24,811 nucleotides of DNA from Verrucomicrobiota bacterium (GCA_014860005.1 JACZKP010000175.1:1-24811); one strand, 5' to 3'. Positions 1-8,141 are shown, counted from the first letter of the stretch. The notes: generated by a model from the sequence alone, not told the origin. Numbers and translations are program-made.

Positions 1-290
1 GGCCCACGCAAAGAAAAAGAGGGTTGGTCTGCACTACAGCACATTTGAGAAATCCGCAGCCACATGGGCAACAACTTACGAAACAAAGACCCCGAAAAAT
101 CGCTGTTTCCCCAGTCGAATAGCGGAAGTCGGGTTAGCGCGAAGATGCAGTTTTCCACGTCACGGACTTGCAGCAGGCAAACCCACGGCCAAGGCAAGGG
201 TTTGCGAAACCCGGTTTTGGGATGAGCCGTCTTCAGGTCTCCGCTGCGACAACAGCCGTCCTGCCATGCCTGAGAAGACACCAGCGGTGT
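1..290. other. Left-edge stretch with no supported gene
   Basis: No convincing coding region is seen on either strand. The stretch is downstream of the minus-strand DUF554 gene. It holds one short perfect hairpin, GGGTTT-gcg-AAACCC, at 198-212, with no T-run beside it. Nothing else is recognised. Confidence 0.4.
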
Positions 291-292
291 CT
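276..292 (-). terminator. Stem-loop at the end of the DUF554 gene
   Basis: AGACACC-agc-GGTGTCT is a perfect 7-bp stem with a 3-nt loop that overlaps the stop codon of the minus-strand gene. No T-tract follows, so this is only a possible terminator or 3'-end stabilising hairpin. Confidence 0.25.
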
Positions 293-1100
293 ATCGCCAA
301 ATCCAGGTGATCAACGGCGCCATGGCGAGGCTGGGCAGATAATCGGCAAGTTCAACCTTCTTGAACTCAAAAATGACCAGCGCCACGGTGGCCACGATCA
401 ACCCACTCACCGTGTTGACCGAATCCAGCAAGCCATGCAATCGCAGCAACGGCTCGGCGTACAGACCGCACACCAGCGTGATGGTCAGTTGAAACACAAA
501 CACCGGCAGCGCCGACAGGATGGCCCCGGCCCCGAACAAGGCAACGAATCCCGTCATGGCCAGGCCATCCATCAAGGCCTTCACCGCCAGCGTGTAGAAG
601 TAACCCGACCCGTCCGCGCCCGGCGGCAGTCCGTCCTGCACGGCGCCGAGGATGCCCAGCGGCGCGGCGCAAAACAAAACCGCACAGGCATTCAGCCCGT
701 TGCTGGCGCGGTGCGGATCCCCAGGCCGGTTGTTCTCAATCAAGCGGCGTGCGTATTGTCCCAGATGGTTCGAGACTTTCTGAAAGCCCAGCAACTTGCC
801 CAGCAGCTTGCCCAGCAGCACCGCCAGCAGGGCAATGACGACTTGCTTGAGAATGGCCGGGAACGGCCCGTTCAAGCTCAGCCAGACGAGGCGCAGTCCG
901 AAGAAGGCGGTGAACACGCCCAGCGCCGTTTTGAAAAACATCTGCGACTGCGGAGCGAGCGGGGTGCTGCGCGCCAACCCCACCACCCCGCCGATGATAA
1001 TCCCTGCGGCATTGAGAATGGCTCCGGTCACGCCGGGACTCAACCATGCCGCGCGGCGCGTGACGAGCGCAAAGTGTGCCGCTGGTAAAATGGGTTGCAT
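291..1100 (-). CDS. DUF554 family membrane protein
   Basis: This encodes an integral membrane protein of about 269 residues with the features of the DUF554 (YdfK-like) family. An N-terminal GAILNAAGIIIGGVVGL segment is followed by several hydrophobic helices, the typical order for this family, whose substrate is unknown. I chose the ATG at 1098-1100 because the reading frame further upstream (to 1286) runs antisense through the oxidoreductase gene and looks non-coding. A GTG nearer to GAILNAAG is also possible, since many family members begin almost at that motif. The gene is divergent from the oxidoreductase, with 54 bp between the starts. The family assignment is fairly safe; the transport role is not established. 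Confidence 0.8.
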   Translation of the reverse strand: MQPILPAAHFALVTRRAAWLSPGVTGAILNAAGIIIGGVVGLARSTPLAPQSQMFFKTALGVFTAFFGLRLVWLSLNGPFPAILKQVVIALLAVLLGKLLGKLLGFQKVSNHLGQYARRLIENNRPGDPHRASNGLNACAVLFCAAPLGILGAVQDGLPPGADGSGYFYTLAVKALMDGLAMTGFVALFGAGAILSALPVFVFQLTITLVCGLYAEPLLRLHGLLDSVNTVSGLIVATVALVIFEFKKVELADYLPSLAMAPLITWIWR

Positions 1101-1154
1101 CGTCCGGCACCGGGGCGGCAAACTTCCCGCGTCAATCGCCAACCTGGAACGAAC

Positions 1155-2426
1155 ATGGAACGCAAAATCAAGATCGCCCTCGTCGGCGCCGGCATGTTCG
1201 GCGGCGATGTTCATCTTCGCGCCTACGCTGACCTCCATCGCTTCGGCATTGCCGGCCAGCTCGCGCGCCTCGGGCTTGACCAACATTCACGCGACTTTGC
1301 AGATGTGAAATTTGAACTGGTCGCCGTCGCCACGCGCTCCGAAGCCTCCGCCAAACGTTCGGCCGAAGCTTTTTCACGCATCACGCATCAGGCATCACGG
1401 ACTTTCTCCGGCGAAACACCCTGGCGCGACATCTTGCGCGACTTCCCCGACCTCGACGTGATGGCCGTTGCCACGCCGGATCATTTGCACACACAGCCCA
1501 TCCTCGATTCGCTCGCCGCAGGAGCACACGTCATCACGGAGAAGCCGATGTGCCTCGACATCGCCGAAGCGGACCAGATCATCGAACTCGCGCGGAAGAA
1601 AAACCGTGTCGTCGCAATGGACATGCACAAGCGTTACGATCCGGATCATCTCCGCATCCGCAACGACATTCAAAACCGCATCGGCGCTCCGCTGTATGGC
1701 ACGGCGTATCTCGAAGAACCGCTCGAAGTTTCCACCAGCACGTTCAAGTGGGTCGAGTCCAGCGATCCGTTCAGCTACGTCGGCCCGCATTGGGTGGATT
1801 TGATCTGGCATTACTATCACAGCAAGCCCGTTTCGCTTACCGCCGTCGGCCAGAAGAAGCGTCTCGTGCGCGACGGCATCAATGCCTACGACGCCGTGCA
1901 GGTGCGTGTGGATTTTGCGAACGGCATGAGCATCAACTTCCACAACAACTGGATCACGCCGCCGGATTTTGAAGGCTCGGTGAATCAAGGCCACGAAATC
2001 GTTGGCGCGGACGGCAAGGTGGAGAGCGACCAGCAATACCGCGGCTTCCGCTGGTGGAACGCCGGCGGCGGTTCGCGCACGAGTAACAATCACTTTACTC
2101 GTGACGTGAAACGCGCTGACGGCTCGCAAGCCTACGTCGGCTACGGTGTGGATAGTATCATCGCCGGGTTGGTGGCGATTTGCCGGATGAAATTTCTAAA
2201 CGAATCCCGCGATGCCGTGGCGGACATCTATCCGATCGCCGAGGATGCGCGCATCGTCGTGGGCATCGTCCACGCCGCGCGCATCGTGCGGGATTTGAAT
2301 TTCAAATACTTGAGCGAGGGCAAAGGCGCGCCGGTAACAGCACGCTTCGGCGAGGACGGCATCACGATTGTTGACCCGCATCGCAGCGAGGGAGCGTTCC
2401 AGAGGATTTACGCCCAGGCCATTTGA
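1155..2426 (+). CDS. Gfo/Idh/MocA family NAD(P)-dependent oxidoreductase
   Basis: The protein has 423 residues, normal for this family of sugar, inositol and related dehydrogenases. The N-terminal Rossmann fold shows G11-x-G13-xx-G16 (VGAGMFGG). The family signature EKP is at 129-131, with K130 the expected catalytic or cofactor-contacting lysine. The second domain has GPHWVD at 210-215, matching the G-x-H-x-x-D substrate-site motif (H212, D215). There is no signal peptide, so it is probably cytoplasmic, although many verrucomicrobial members are exported. I chose the ATG at 1155 because the Rossmann strand starts directly after it and a GGAA lies just upstream. The substrate cannot be read from sequence. 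The gene is followed by a large inverted repeat and then a peptidase gene on the same strand. Confidence 0.9.
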   Translation: MERKIKIALVGAGMFGGDVHLRAYADLHRFGIAGQLARLGLDQHSRDFADVKFELVAVATRSEASAKRSAEAFSRITHQASRTFSGETPWRDILRDFPDLDVMAVATPDHLHTQPILDSLAAGAHVITEKPMCLDIAEADQIIELARKKNRVVAMDMHKRYDPDHLRIRNDIQNRIGAPLYGTAYLEEPLEVSTSTFKWVESSDPFSYVGPHWVDLIWHYYHSKPVSLTAVGQKKRLVRDGINAYDAVQVRVDFANGMSINFHNNWITPPDFEGSVNQGHEIVGADGKVESDQQYRGFRWWNAGGGSRTSNNHFTRDVKRADGSQAYVGYGVDSIIAGLVAICRMKFLNESRDAVADIYPIAEDARIVVGIVHAARIVRDLNFKYLSEGKGAPVTARFGEDGITIVDPHRSEGAFQRIYAQAI

Positions 2427-2440
2427 GCTGGCTCAACCGA

Positions 2441-2534
2441 AGCGCGGCTGTGTGCAAAGCACCAGCCGCAGCTTGTCGGATGTGCATGAGGCCTTCGGAT
2501 GTGCTGCGGCTGGTGGTTCGCACACAGCCGCGCT
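2441..2534. repeat. Large inverted repeat between oxidoreductase and peptidase genes
   Basis: Two 32-nt arms (2441-2472 and 2503-2534) match as an inverted repeat at 30 of 32 positions, with a 30-nt spacer. The arms begin AGCGCGGCTGTGTGC. The spacer holds two copies of TCGGATGT. It lies between the stop at 2426 and the ATG at 2587. It looks like a REP-type dispersed palindrome, and its transcript would fold into a very stable hairpin that could act as a terminator or mRNA stabiliser. No mobile gene is attached. Confidence 0.75.
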
Positions 2535-2586
2535 CCACAACTTCCCCCGCTTGACCCCACTCAAGCAGGGCGACTACGCTCGGCCC

Positions 2587-4401
2587 ATGAGCAACTCAAT
2601 CTTCCGCGTCGTGCTGGCCACTACCATGGCATTGTCCACTTCAGCATTGGCCCAGAATTCGCAAAGCGAGGCCGCCCAGGCCGGGGCCTTTGTTGCCCAG
2701 GCGGAGAAAGACCTCGCCGATCTTTCAGTGCTTGCCGCTCGCGCCGAGTGGATCAACGCCACTTACATCACCGATGACACCGACGCGCTGGCCGCGGAAT
2801 TCGGCGCACGCCGCACGGAACTGAGCGTGCGCTTCGCCAAAGGCGCCGCGAAGTTCGACAGCGTCAAGGGATTGTCCTTTGACGTGCGACGGAAACTGGA
2901 TTTTCTGAAACAGGGCATCGTCCTTCCCGCTCCGGAAAAGCCGGGCGCGGCCAATGAACTCAGCACCCTCGCCACCAAGTTGCAGTCGCAGTATGGCAAA
3001 GGCAAAGGCACGCTCGATGGCAAGCCGATCAACGGCTCGGACATCGAGGCCGCGATGGGCACAGTGCGCGATCCCGCCAAACTCAAAGAGATGTGGACGA
3101 GCTGGCACGACCAGGTCGGCGCGCCGATGCGCGAGGATTACACCCGCCTCGTCAGCATCGCCAACGAAGGCGCGAAGGAACTGGGCTACGCCGATGTCGG
3201 CACGATGTGGCGCTCCGGCTATGACATGTCCGCCGAGGAGTTTTCCCGCGAAATGGACCGGCTCTGGCTGCAGGTCAAACCGCTCTACGATCAGTTGCAT
3301 TGTTACGTGCGCGCGAAGTTGAGTGAGCATTACGGCGCGAAAGTTCAACCCACCACTGGCCCCATCCGCGCCGATTTGCTCGGCAACATGTGGGCGCAGG
3401 AATGGGGAAATGTTTACGATCTCGTTGCACCGAAGGGCGTCGGCGACATCGGCTACAACCTCACCGCGCTGCTCACCACCAAAGGTTACGATCCCATCAA
3501 AATGGTGAAGACCGGCGAAGCGTTCTACACGTCACTTGGCTTACCCGCCCTGCCCACCACGTTTTGGGAGCGTTCCCAATTCACCAAGCCACAGGATCGC
3601 GAGGTGGTTTGCCATGCGTCGGCGTGGGACATTGACAACAAGGACGACCTCCGCATCAAGATGTGCATCAAGGTCAACGCCGACGACTTCGTGGTCATTC
3701 ATCACGAGCTCGGCCACAATTACTATCAACGCGCCTACAACCAGCAGCCGTTCCTTTACCTGAACGGCGCGCACGACGGCTTCCACGAAGCCATCGGCGA
3801 CTTCATCGCACTCTCCATCACGCCCGAGTATCTGGTGCAAATCGGATTGCTGGACGCGGCACAAGTGCCGAGCGCGGACAAGGACATCGGGCTGCTCCTG
3901 CGGCAGGCGTTGGACAAGGTGGCGTTCCTGCCCTTCGGTCTGCTGATGGATAAATGGCGCTGGGGCGTTTTCAGCGGCGACACCAAACCGGAGGAATATC
4001 AGGCCGACTGGACGGCGCTGCGCTTGCGTTATCAGGGAATCACGCCGCCTGCGGAACGACCGGCCACGGCCTTCGATCCCGGCGCCAAGTATCACATTCC
4101 GGGCAACACGCCGTATGCGCGCTATTTCCTGGCGAGCATCCTCCAGTTTCAATTCTACAAAGCCGCCGCCGAACAATCGGGCTGGAAAGGCCCGCTGCAC
4201 CGCTGTTCGTTCTACGGCAACAAAGACGTCGGCAAGCGCCTGAACCAGATGCTGGAGATGGGCGCAACCAAGCCGTGGCCTGATGCGCTCGAAGCGTTCA
4301 CCGGCAGCCGCAAAATGGATGGCTCGGCCATGATCGCGTATTTCCAACCACTGATGAAGTGGCTGGAGGAACAGAACAAAGGCCGCCCGCTTGGGTGGTG
4401 A
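2587..4401 (+). CDS. Secreted M2 family (ACE-like) zinc peptidyl-dipeptidase
   Basis: The predicted protein has 604 residues. It starts with a signal peptide (hydrophobic VVLATTMALSTSALA, cleavage near residue 23), so it is probably exported. The gluzincin zinc site is complete: H373-E374-xx-H377, with the third ligand E401 in GFHEAIGDF. The 24-residue spacing equals that of human ACE. KYHIPGNTPYARYF places H503, Y510 and Y513 at the same spacing as ACE H513, Y520 and Y523, the transition-state and substrate residues, and R512 matches the second chloride-site arginine. It should therefore remove C-terminal dipeptides from peptides. I chose the ATG at 2587 because the signal peptide starts there; the frame is open upstream but crosses the inverted repeat and the previous gene. 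It may share transcription with the oxidoreductase. Confidence 0.93.
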   Translation: MSNSIFRVVLATTMALSTSALAQNSQSEAAQAGAFVAQAEKDLADLSVLAARAEWINATYITDDTDALAAEFGARRTELSVRFAKGAAKFDSVKGLSFDVRRKLDFLKQGIVLPAPEKPGAANELSTLATKLQSQYGKGKGTLDGKPINGSDIEAAMGTVRDPAKLKEMWTSWHDQVGAPMREDYTRLVSIANEGAKELGYADVGTMWRSGYDMSAEEFSREMDRLWLQVKPLYDQLHCYVRAKLSEHYGAKVQPTTGPIRADLLGNMWAQEWGNVYDLVAPKGVGDIGYNLTALLTTKGYDPIKMVKTGEAFYTSLGLPALPTTFWERSQFTKPQDREVVCHASAWDIDNKDDLRIKMCIKVNADDFVVIHHELGHNYYQRAYNQQPFLYLNGAHDGFHEAIGDFIALSITPEYLVQIGLLDAAQVPSADKDIGLLLRQALDKVAFLPFGLLMDKWRWGVFSGDTKPEEYQADWTALRLRYQGITPPAERPATAFDPGAKYHIPGNTPYARYFLASILQFQFYKAAAEQSGWKGPLHRCSFYGNKDVGKRLNQMLEMGATKPWPDALEAFTGSRKMDGSAMIAYFQPLMKWLEEQNKGRPLGW

Positions 4402-4438
4402 CGCTCGTCATGCCCAAGGCCCGGCGGGCCGGCAGAAA

Positions 4439-4589
4439 ATAGCCCACGACGCAAGCCGTGGGGATGTTTCGAAACCCATGGAAGCCCCGGCAGGGGCGGC
4501 AGAAAAACACTGAGTGTTGCCCGCTGTCGCCCCTCTCGGGGCTTTTCCGATTCTTCACGACGACCACCCACGGCTCACGCCGTGGGCTA
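4439..4589. repeat. Nested palindromic element in a gene-free stretch
   Basis: The 356-bp gap at 4402-4757 contains two nested inverted repeats. The outer arms are at about 4439-4462 and 4567-4589 (the second reads CCCACGGCTCACGCCGTGGG, itself palindromic). The inner arms are at 4481-4502 (AAGCCCCGGCAGGGGCGGCAG) and 4524-4544 (CTGTCGCCCCTCTCGGGGCTT). This resembles paired REP elements mobilised by RAYT-type transposases, although no such gene is in the window. Apparent reading frames across the stretch are not supported as genes. Confidence 0.65.
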
Positions 4590-4757
4590 CTCCCATTCGC
4601 GCCTCCGGCGCTCCTGCGTCCTCCAATTCTGGACTGCTGCGAAGAACCGAGATGAGTCCATGGAAATCTTGATCTGGTTATTCCTCTGGACAGGGATTTC
4701 CTCGGGGCGCAAAGTCCAATTATGTGAAACATCATAGGCTGAAAATGGTGCAGCCGA

Positions 4758-5093
4758 ATGAGTTTGACCGCATCGGATACCATGAACGCTTCTGAAGCAT
4801 CGAAACGACGATGGTTCGAGTTGTCACTCTTTCCATTAAAGCTGTTCGTCCTGCTCGCGCTGCCACTGGTGTTCTTTGCTGATTCTCCCCGCATGCCCTG
4901 GCTGGCCGCGCTGGACATGAGCTTGGACATGTTAGTTGGTTGGCTCTGCTTATTGTGTTCGGTGGTTTTCGTGAGCGCCTCAGTTATTCAGAAATTCTTC
5001 GGCCCAGAGGGAGCAGCACGACGGAGCATTTGGTTTGCGGTGCTCGCTTTCATTCTCGGCGCGATTTTGTCACCGTTATTCGCAATAGGATGA
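4758..5093 (+). CDS. Small hypothetical membrane protein
   Basis: A 111-residue frame with three strongly hydrophobic segments at about residues 24-41, 53-75 and 90-109. A charged N-terminus (SKRRWFE) precedes the first helix. I do not recognise a family. The ATG at 4758 is used, but the ATG at 4782 would give a more usual N-terminus (MNASEASKRRW) and is equally possible; neither has a clear ribosome binding site. The gene stands alone between the palindromic element and the convergent propeller gene. The helix pattern favours a real gene, but the support is composition only. Confidence 0.5.
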   Translation: MSLTASDTMNASEASKRRWFELSLFPLKLFVLLALPLVFFADSPRMPWLAALDMSLDMLVGWLCLLCSVVFVSASVIQKFFGPEGAARRSIWFAVLAFILGAILSPLFAIG

Positions 5094-5205
5094 AGCCGAC
5101 GTGTTTTGACTCCATAACCTGCTACCAACGCCCCCCAGCCAGCTGAGATAGTTTTTTCTATCTCCTCCGCACTGCTCTTGTGACTTCCTCCACCGCGCAG
5201 GCGCG

Positions 5206-6558
5206 TTACCGCACGTTCCCCGCGCGCAATGTTTCCAACGGATAAAATGTCTCGCGCCAGCGGATGCCGCCCTGACGCAGCGTGACGACGGTGGAGTTGA
5301 GCACGGCGTAGAGGAACAGCGGAAACATAAACGGCACGAGGAGCGCGGTGCGAGACGACCAGCCCAATCGTCGCGCGAGAACTGCGGCCGGCACAAGCAG
5401 CAAGAGCGGCGACAGCGCGGCGGTGAGTCCGGTCCATGTTCCGGAAACCAGACCGAGCACGAGGATGGCGAAAACCAGAATCACGAACGCACTTCCCGTC
5501 AGCACCAATCCGGTCCGGTAATCCACCAAGGTGAGGAAAGCCGGCCCACTAAGACCGCTGATCAGGGTTTTCTGACCGGTGCCGTCCAAGTTCGCCCGCC
5601 GAATGTCGCCGCCGCCGAAGTTGGCCCAGTAGAGGTGGCCGTTGCTGACATCGAGCGCGATACCCGCAGGGCCATTGAGATTCTGAATCAGGGTTTCCTG
5701 GCCGGAGCCGTCGAGATTTGCGCGCCGAATGTCGCCGCTGCCCGCGCCAGTCCAGTACATCTTGCCGGCTGGAATATCGAGAGCCATCAGGGAAGGTCTC
5801 GCGAGTCCTGTGACGAGAGCTTGCTTGCCAGTGCCGTCGAGGTTGGCCCGCCAGATATTTCCGCCACCATGTTCGGGCCAATAGATTTTCCCGCCGACCG
5901 GATCCAGCGCGATCGCATGTGGATCATTCTGGCCCGTGATGAGAACTTGCTGACCCGAACCATCCAGGTTCGCACGCCGGATGTTCCCGCCGCTGGGAAC
6001 GCTCCAGTACATTCGACCGGCGGCCAAATCAAGAGTCGGCAACCCGCCGTTTGGACTGCTCACGACTATCGTCTGACCGGTGCCATCCAGGTTCGCGCGC
6101 CGCATGGTTGCGGTGCCCACATCGCCCCAGTACATGTGGCCACGGGCAAGATCCAGATTCGGCCCGATCGGGTTAGGAAGCCCGCTGGCGAGGACTTTCT
6201 GCCCAGTGCCGTCAAGGTTGGCTCGCCGGAGGTCTCCGCCCCCGGTATTGCTCCAGTAGATATAGCCGCCTTTGATTAAGGTCGTTGGAACCGGAAGCCA
6301 TACCAATCTGCCGGTGCTGAGTTCTGAAAGAATCAGGCGGCCGGAGGTTCGGTCAATGAGCATGCTGGAGGGAGTCACAAGGCAGGTCGAATGCGTGACC
6401 GCATTGCGCGCTGACACGATGTAGGACTGCAACCGCCCCAGTCCCGGTTGCGGGAAACTCAAGTCATACTCCAGAGTCAGCAGGCCTCCGTTCAGCGTGT
6501 CGGCCGACAGCGGAGTCGAATCAATTGCAGTGGTCAGTCCCTCGACCAATGAAACCAC
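5206..6558 (-). CDS. YWTD beta-propeller fused to glycosyltransferase C-terminus (downstream half of an interrupted gene)
   Basis: This frame continues directly, in the same phase, from the ScyD-like gene after its TAA at 6568-6570, and its first residues complete that domain. It then has six LDL-receptor YWTD-type repeats, each carrying a YW motif and an RRANLDGTGQ-like segment, which is the blade number of a full propeller. From about DYRTG (codon at 5521-5523) the protein changes abruptly. The last 105 residues carry two membrane helices and end RQGGIRWRETFYPLETLR, the usual C-terminus of membrane-linked family 2 glycosyltransferases. A secreted propeller would not normally end this way, so I read it as a chimera formed by rearrangement. 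The GTG at 6556-6558 is only a nominal start. No separate promoter or ribosome binding site is seen, so expression depends on readthrough or reinitiation. Confidence 0.6.
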   Translation of the reverse strand: MVSLVEGLTTAIDSTPLSADTLNGGLLTLEYDLSFPQPGLGRLQSYIVSARNAVTHSTCLVTPSSMLIDRTSGRLILSELSTGRLVWLPVPTTLIKGGYIYWSNTGGGDLRRANLDGTGQKVLASGLPNPIGPNLDLARGHMYWGDVGTATMRRANLDGTGQTIVVSSPNGGLPTLDLAAGRMYWSVPSGGNIRRANLDGSGQQVLITGQNDPHAIALDPVGGKIYWPEHGGGNIWRANLDGTGKQALVTGLARPSLMALDIPAGKMYWTGAGSGDIRRANLDGSGQETLIQNLNGPAGIALDVSNGHLYWANFGGGDIRRANLDGTGQKTLISGLSGPAFLTLVDYRTGLVLTGSAFVILVFAILVLGLVSGTWTGLTAALSPLLLLVPAAVLARRLGWSSRTALLVPFMFPLFLYAVLNSTVVTLRQGGIRWRETFYPLETLRAGNVR

Positions 6559-6567
6559 CGCACTCGT

Positions 6568-7488
6568 TTACGGATCGACCTGCAAAACTTTCGAGTAACC
6601 GGGAAGAAACGGAGCACCGCCGAGAATCGTCACGAGTAACTGGCTGCCCACCCAATGAATGCTGGTCGGCACGTTTTCAATGACGGGCGGACCGTTCGTG
6701 AGCGGACTGGGCGTGGGCGGAAAGCTCGTCAGAGTTTGCTCGCTGCCGCTGGCAATCTCAACCTTGCGCACGTTGTTGAACCCGGCATCGACGACGTAGA
6801 GGTGGGTGTTATCCGCAACGATTCCGTACGGATGAGAGTGCCGGACGTTGTCCGCAAAATTTGGGCGGGGATCCGGCAGGTAATCCACGAAATCCACGAC
6901 GAGCCGGATCGTTGTGCTCTCCCCCGAAGTATTTGTCACGGCGAGCGGCGCGTGGCTCTTCAAGGTGTGATGATCGGCGAGGGCGATCTTGAAGCCAGAC
7001 GTGTTTGTCTCCAGGGACTCGGGGAAGTCAACGGCTAAAACGGAACTGAAGATCGGCGACGCGGGTGTGGGGTTGGTTTTTTCAGTGCCTTGAACTGGAC
7101 CGGCCAGCGTGACATCGCCCTGACCGTTTACGACATAAAGCGTTCGTCCGTGCAGGTAAAGACCCGACGTTCCGCTCGGATCACCGACAAAGGCGCGGGC
7201 GGACGGCAGCCCTTCCAACAGGGTTCGACGATTGCCATTCCAGTCCACGATCGAGACTCGTGCTGAATTAAGTTCATCGGGCATTCCAACTTCCGCGACA
7301 ATGAAATTGCCCAGTGGAGTTTGAATGATTTTGGCGGGTCCGAGCAGGCCCGTGGCGAGGATCCCGACCTCGGGACACAGCGTCTGCGCTTGGAGACTCC
7401 CTGCGAAACAGACGGAGAGTGTACCGAACGCGATGGTTAATTTTTGAATGCTGCCAACGAGGCAACTCGGAATCTTATTCGTTTTCAT
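6568..7488 (-). CDS. Secreted ScyD/ScyE-like propeller protein, cut short by TAA
   Basis: The ATG at 7486-7488 starts a 306-residue protein with a signal peptide (LTIAFGTLSVCFAGSLQA, cleavage near residue 35). The body resembles the ScyD/ScyE family: repeated propeller strands, GIVADNTHLYVVDAGFNNV, and LVTILGGAPFLPGYSKV near the end. Family members normally continue past this point. Here VLQVDP is followed by TAA (6568-6570), and the same frame resumes with TSAVVSLVEGLTTAID, the expected continuation. A single C-to-T change of CAA (Gln) to TAA would explain this. Upstream lie a strong promoter-like motif (7578-7606) and a 5' stem-loop. The function of bacterial ScyD-like proteins outside cyanobacterial scytonemin clusters is unknown. 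Confidence 0.7.
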   Translation of the reverse strand: MKTNKIPSCLVGSIQKLTIAFGTLSVCFAGSLQAQTLCPEVGILATGLLGPAKIIQTPLGNFIVAEVGMPDELNSARVSIVDWNGNRRTLLEGLPSARAFVGDPSGTSGLYLHGRTLYVVNGQGDVTLAGPVQGTEKTNPTPASPIFSSVLAVDFPESLETNTSGFKIALADHHTLKSHAPLAVTNTSGESTTIRLVVDFVDYLPDPRPNFADNVRHSHPYGIVADNTHLYVVDAGFNNVRKVEIASGSEQTLTSFPPTPSPLTNGPPVIENVPTSIHWVGSQLLVTILGGAPFLPGYSKVLQVDP

Positions 7489-7552
7489 GATCGGGTCTTT
7501 TATTTCGAGGTTCTACGAAGCCTGCCAAGGCCCGCGTGCGATCCGCGTTTAC

Positions 7553-7570
7553 GAAGGACAACCTCCCTTC
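7553..7570 (-). promoter_or_regulatory. 5' leader stem-loop of the ScyD-like transcript
   Basis: On the minus strand this reads GAAGGG-AGGTTG-TCCTTC, a 6-bp stem with one G-U pair. It begins exactly 7 nt after the downstream promoter box, so it would be the 5' end of the mRNA. The leader of the 7656-8141 gene has the same stem at the same distance. Confidence 0.5.
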
Positions 7571-7577
7571 ACTCATT

Positions 7578-7606
7578 CATGCGACGTCGGTGTGGGATTC
7601 CCCTCA
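7578..7606 (-). promoter_or_regulatory. Bipartite promoter motif, copy 1
   Basis: Reading the minus strand: TGAGGGGAATC, a 10-bp spacer, then GTCGCATG. The ATG of the ScyD-like gene is 90 nt further on. The same two boxes with the same spacer occur upstream of four other transcription units. It is preceded by six T residues that belong to the terminator of the gene upstream. Probably an ECF-sigma promoter (inferred). Confidence 0.65.
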
Positions 7607-7637
7607 AAAAAGAGCGGCAGCTTTGCGCTGCCGCTCT
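7606..7637 (-). terminator. Rho-independent terminator that overlaps the next promoter
   Basis: On the minus strand AGAGCGGCAG and CTGCCGCTCT form a perfect 10-bp stem with a 7-nt loop, followed directly by six Ts. It lies 18 bp after the stop of the 7656-8141 gene. Its last T is the first base of the next promoter's TGAGGGG box, so one unit ends exactly where the next begins. Confidence 0.88.
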
Positions 7638-7655
7638 GCGGCGTTCGATTGCAAG

Positions 7656-8141
7656 TTACTTCGCTTTGGCAAACATGATGGTTCCGTCGAACGAACCAAC
7701 GGAGACCTTGGTAACCGTGTCAAGCAAGCGCTTCACGGTGAAACTCCCGGTCGCGCCAGCGAACCGGCCGGTGCCACCCGTAACGGTGTACGTTTCCACA
7801 ATGATGAGGAAATCGGTGTTGTCGGTCGGAGAAGCCTGCCCGGTAACTTCAGTAAAGAGGCTGTCTCCGTTGGCCGCGATGAAGTCAGCAAACCCGCTTC
7901 CCGTAAAGGTAAGAAGGTTGACCTCGAACTCTGAAGCCATCGTGTAGCGACCAAGATGAGTAGCGTTGCCAGATGCGATCGCCTCCGCAGCGACTACTGG
8001 GAACTGGACGACGTGGCTTTCGACCTGTTGCAGGGTGCCTTTGAAGGGTACCGCCTTTTCTGCGCCTGGGCCGGCGAGCGCCGCTGTCAGGAACATGGCT
8101 GTTATTTGCAGATGGAGGACGGTTTTAACGATGGTTTTCAT
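7656..8141 (-). CDS. Small secreted hypothetical protein, possible barrel fold
   Basis: The ATG at 8139-8141 gives 161 residues with a signal peptide (LHLQITAMFLTAALAGPG). The mature part is rich in short beta strands and has HLGRYTMASEFEVNL and TGGTGRFAGATGSFTVKR. This pattern recalls small secreted allene-oxide-cyclase-like or dirigent-like barrels, but I cannot assign a family with certainty. The frame is open upstream to 8339, but that part runs through a tandem repeat and the promoter, so the later ATG is preferred. The gene has its own promoter motif (8244-8272), a 5' stem-loop and a strong terminator, so it is a single-gene unit. Its leader is clearly related to that of the ScyD-like gene. 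Confidence 0.75.
   Translation of the reverse strand: MKTIVKTVLHLQITAMFLTAALAGPGAEKAVPFKGTLQQVESHVVQFPVVAAEAIASGNATHLGRYTMASEFEVNLLTFTGSGFADFIAANGDSLFTEVTGQASPTDNTDFLIIVETYTVTGGTGRFAGATGSFTVKRLLDTVTKVSVGSFDGTIMFAKAK

Noticed and set aside
168..1088. Long plus-strand frame opposite the DUF554 gene.
   Set aside because: It has Arg/Gln/His-rich, non-protein-like composition and is antisense to a clear membrane protein gene.
4298..4930. Minus-strand frame across the palindromic element.
   Set aside because: It runs through inverted repeats and the end of the peptidase gene; composition is not protein-like.
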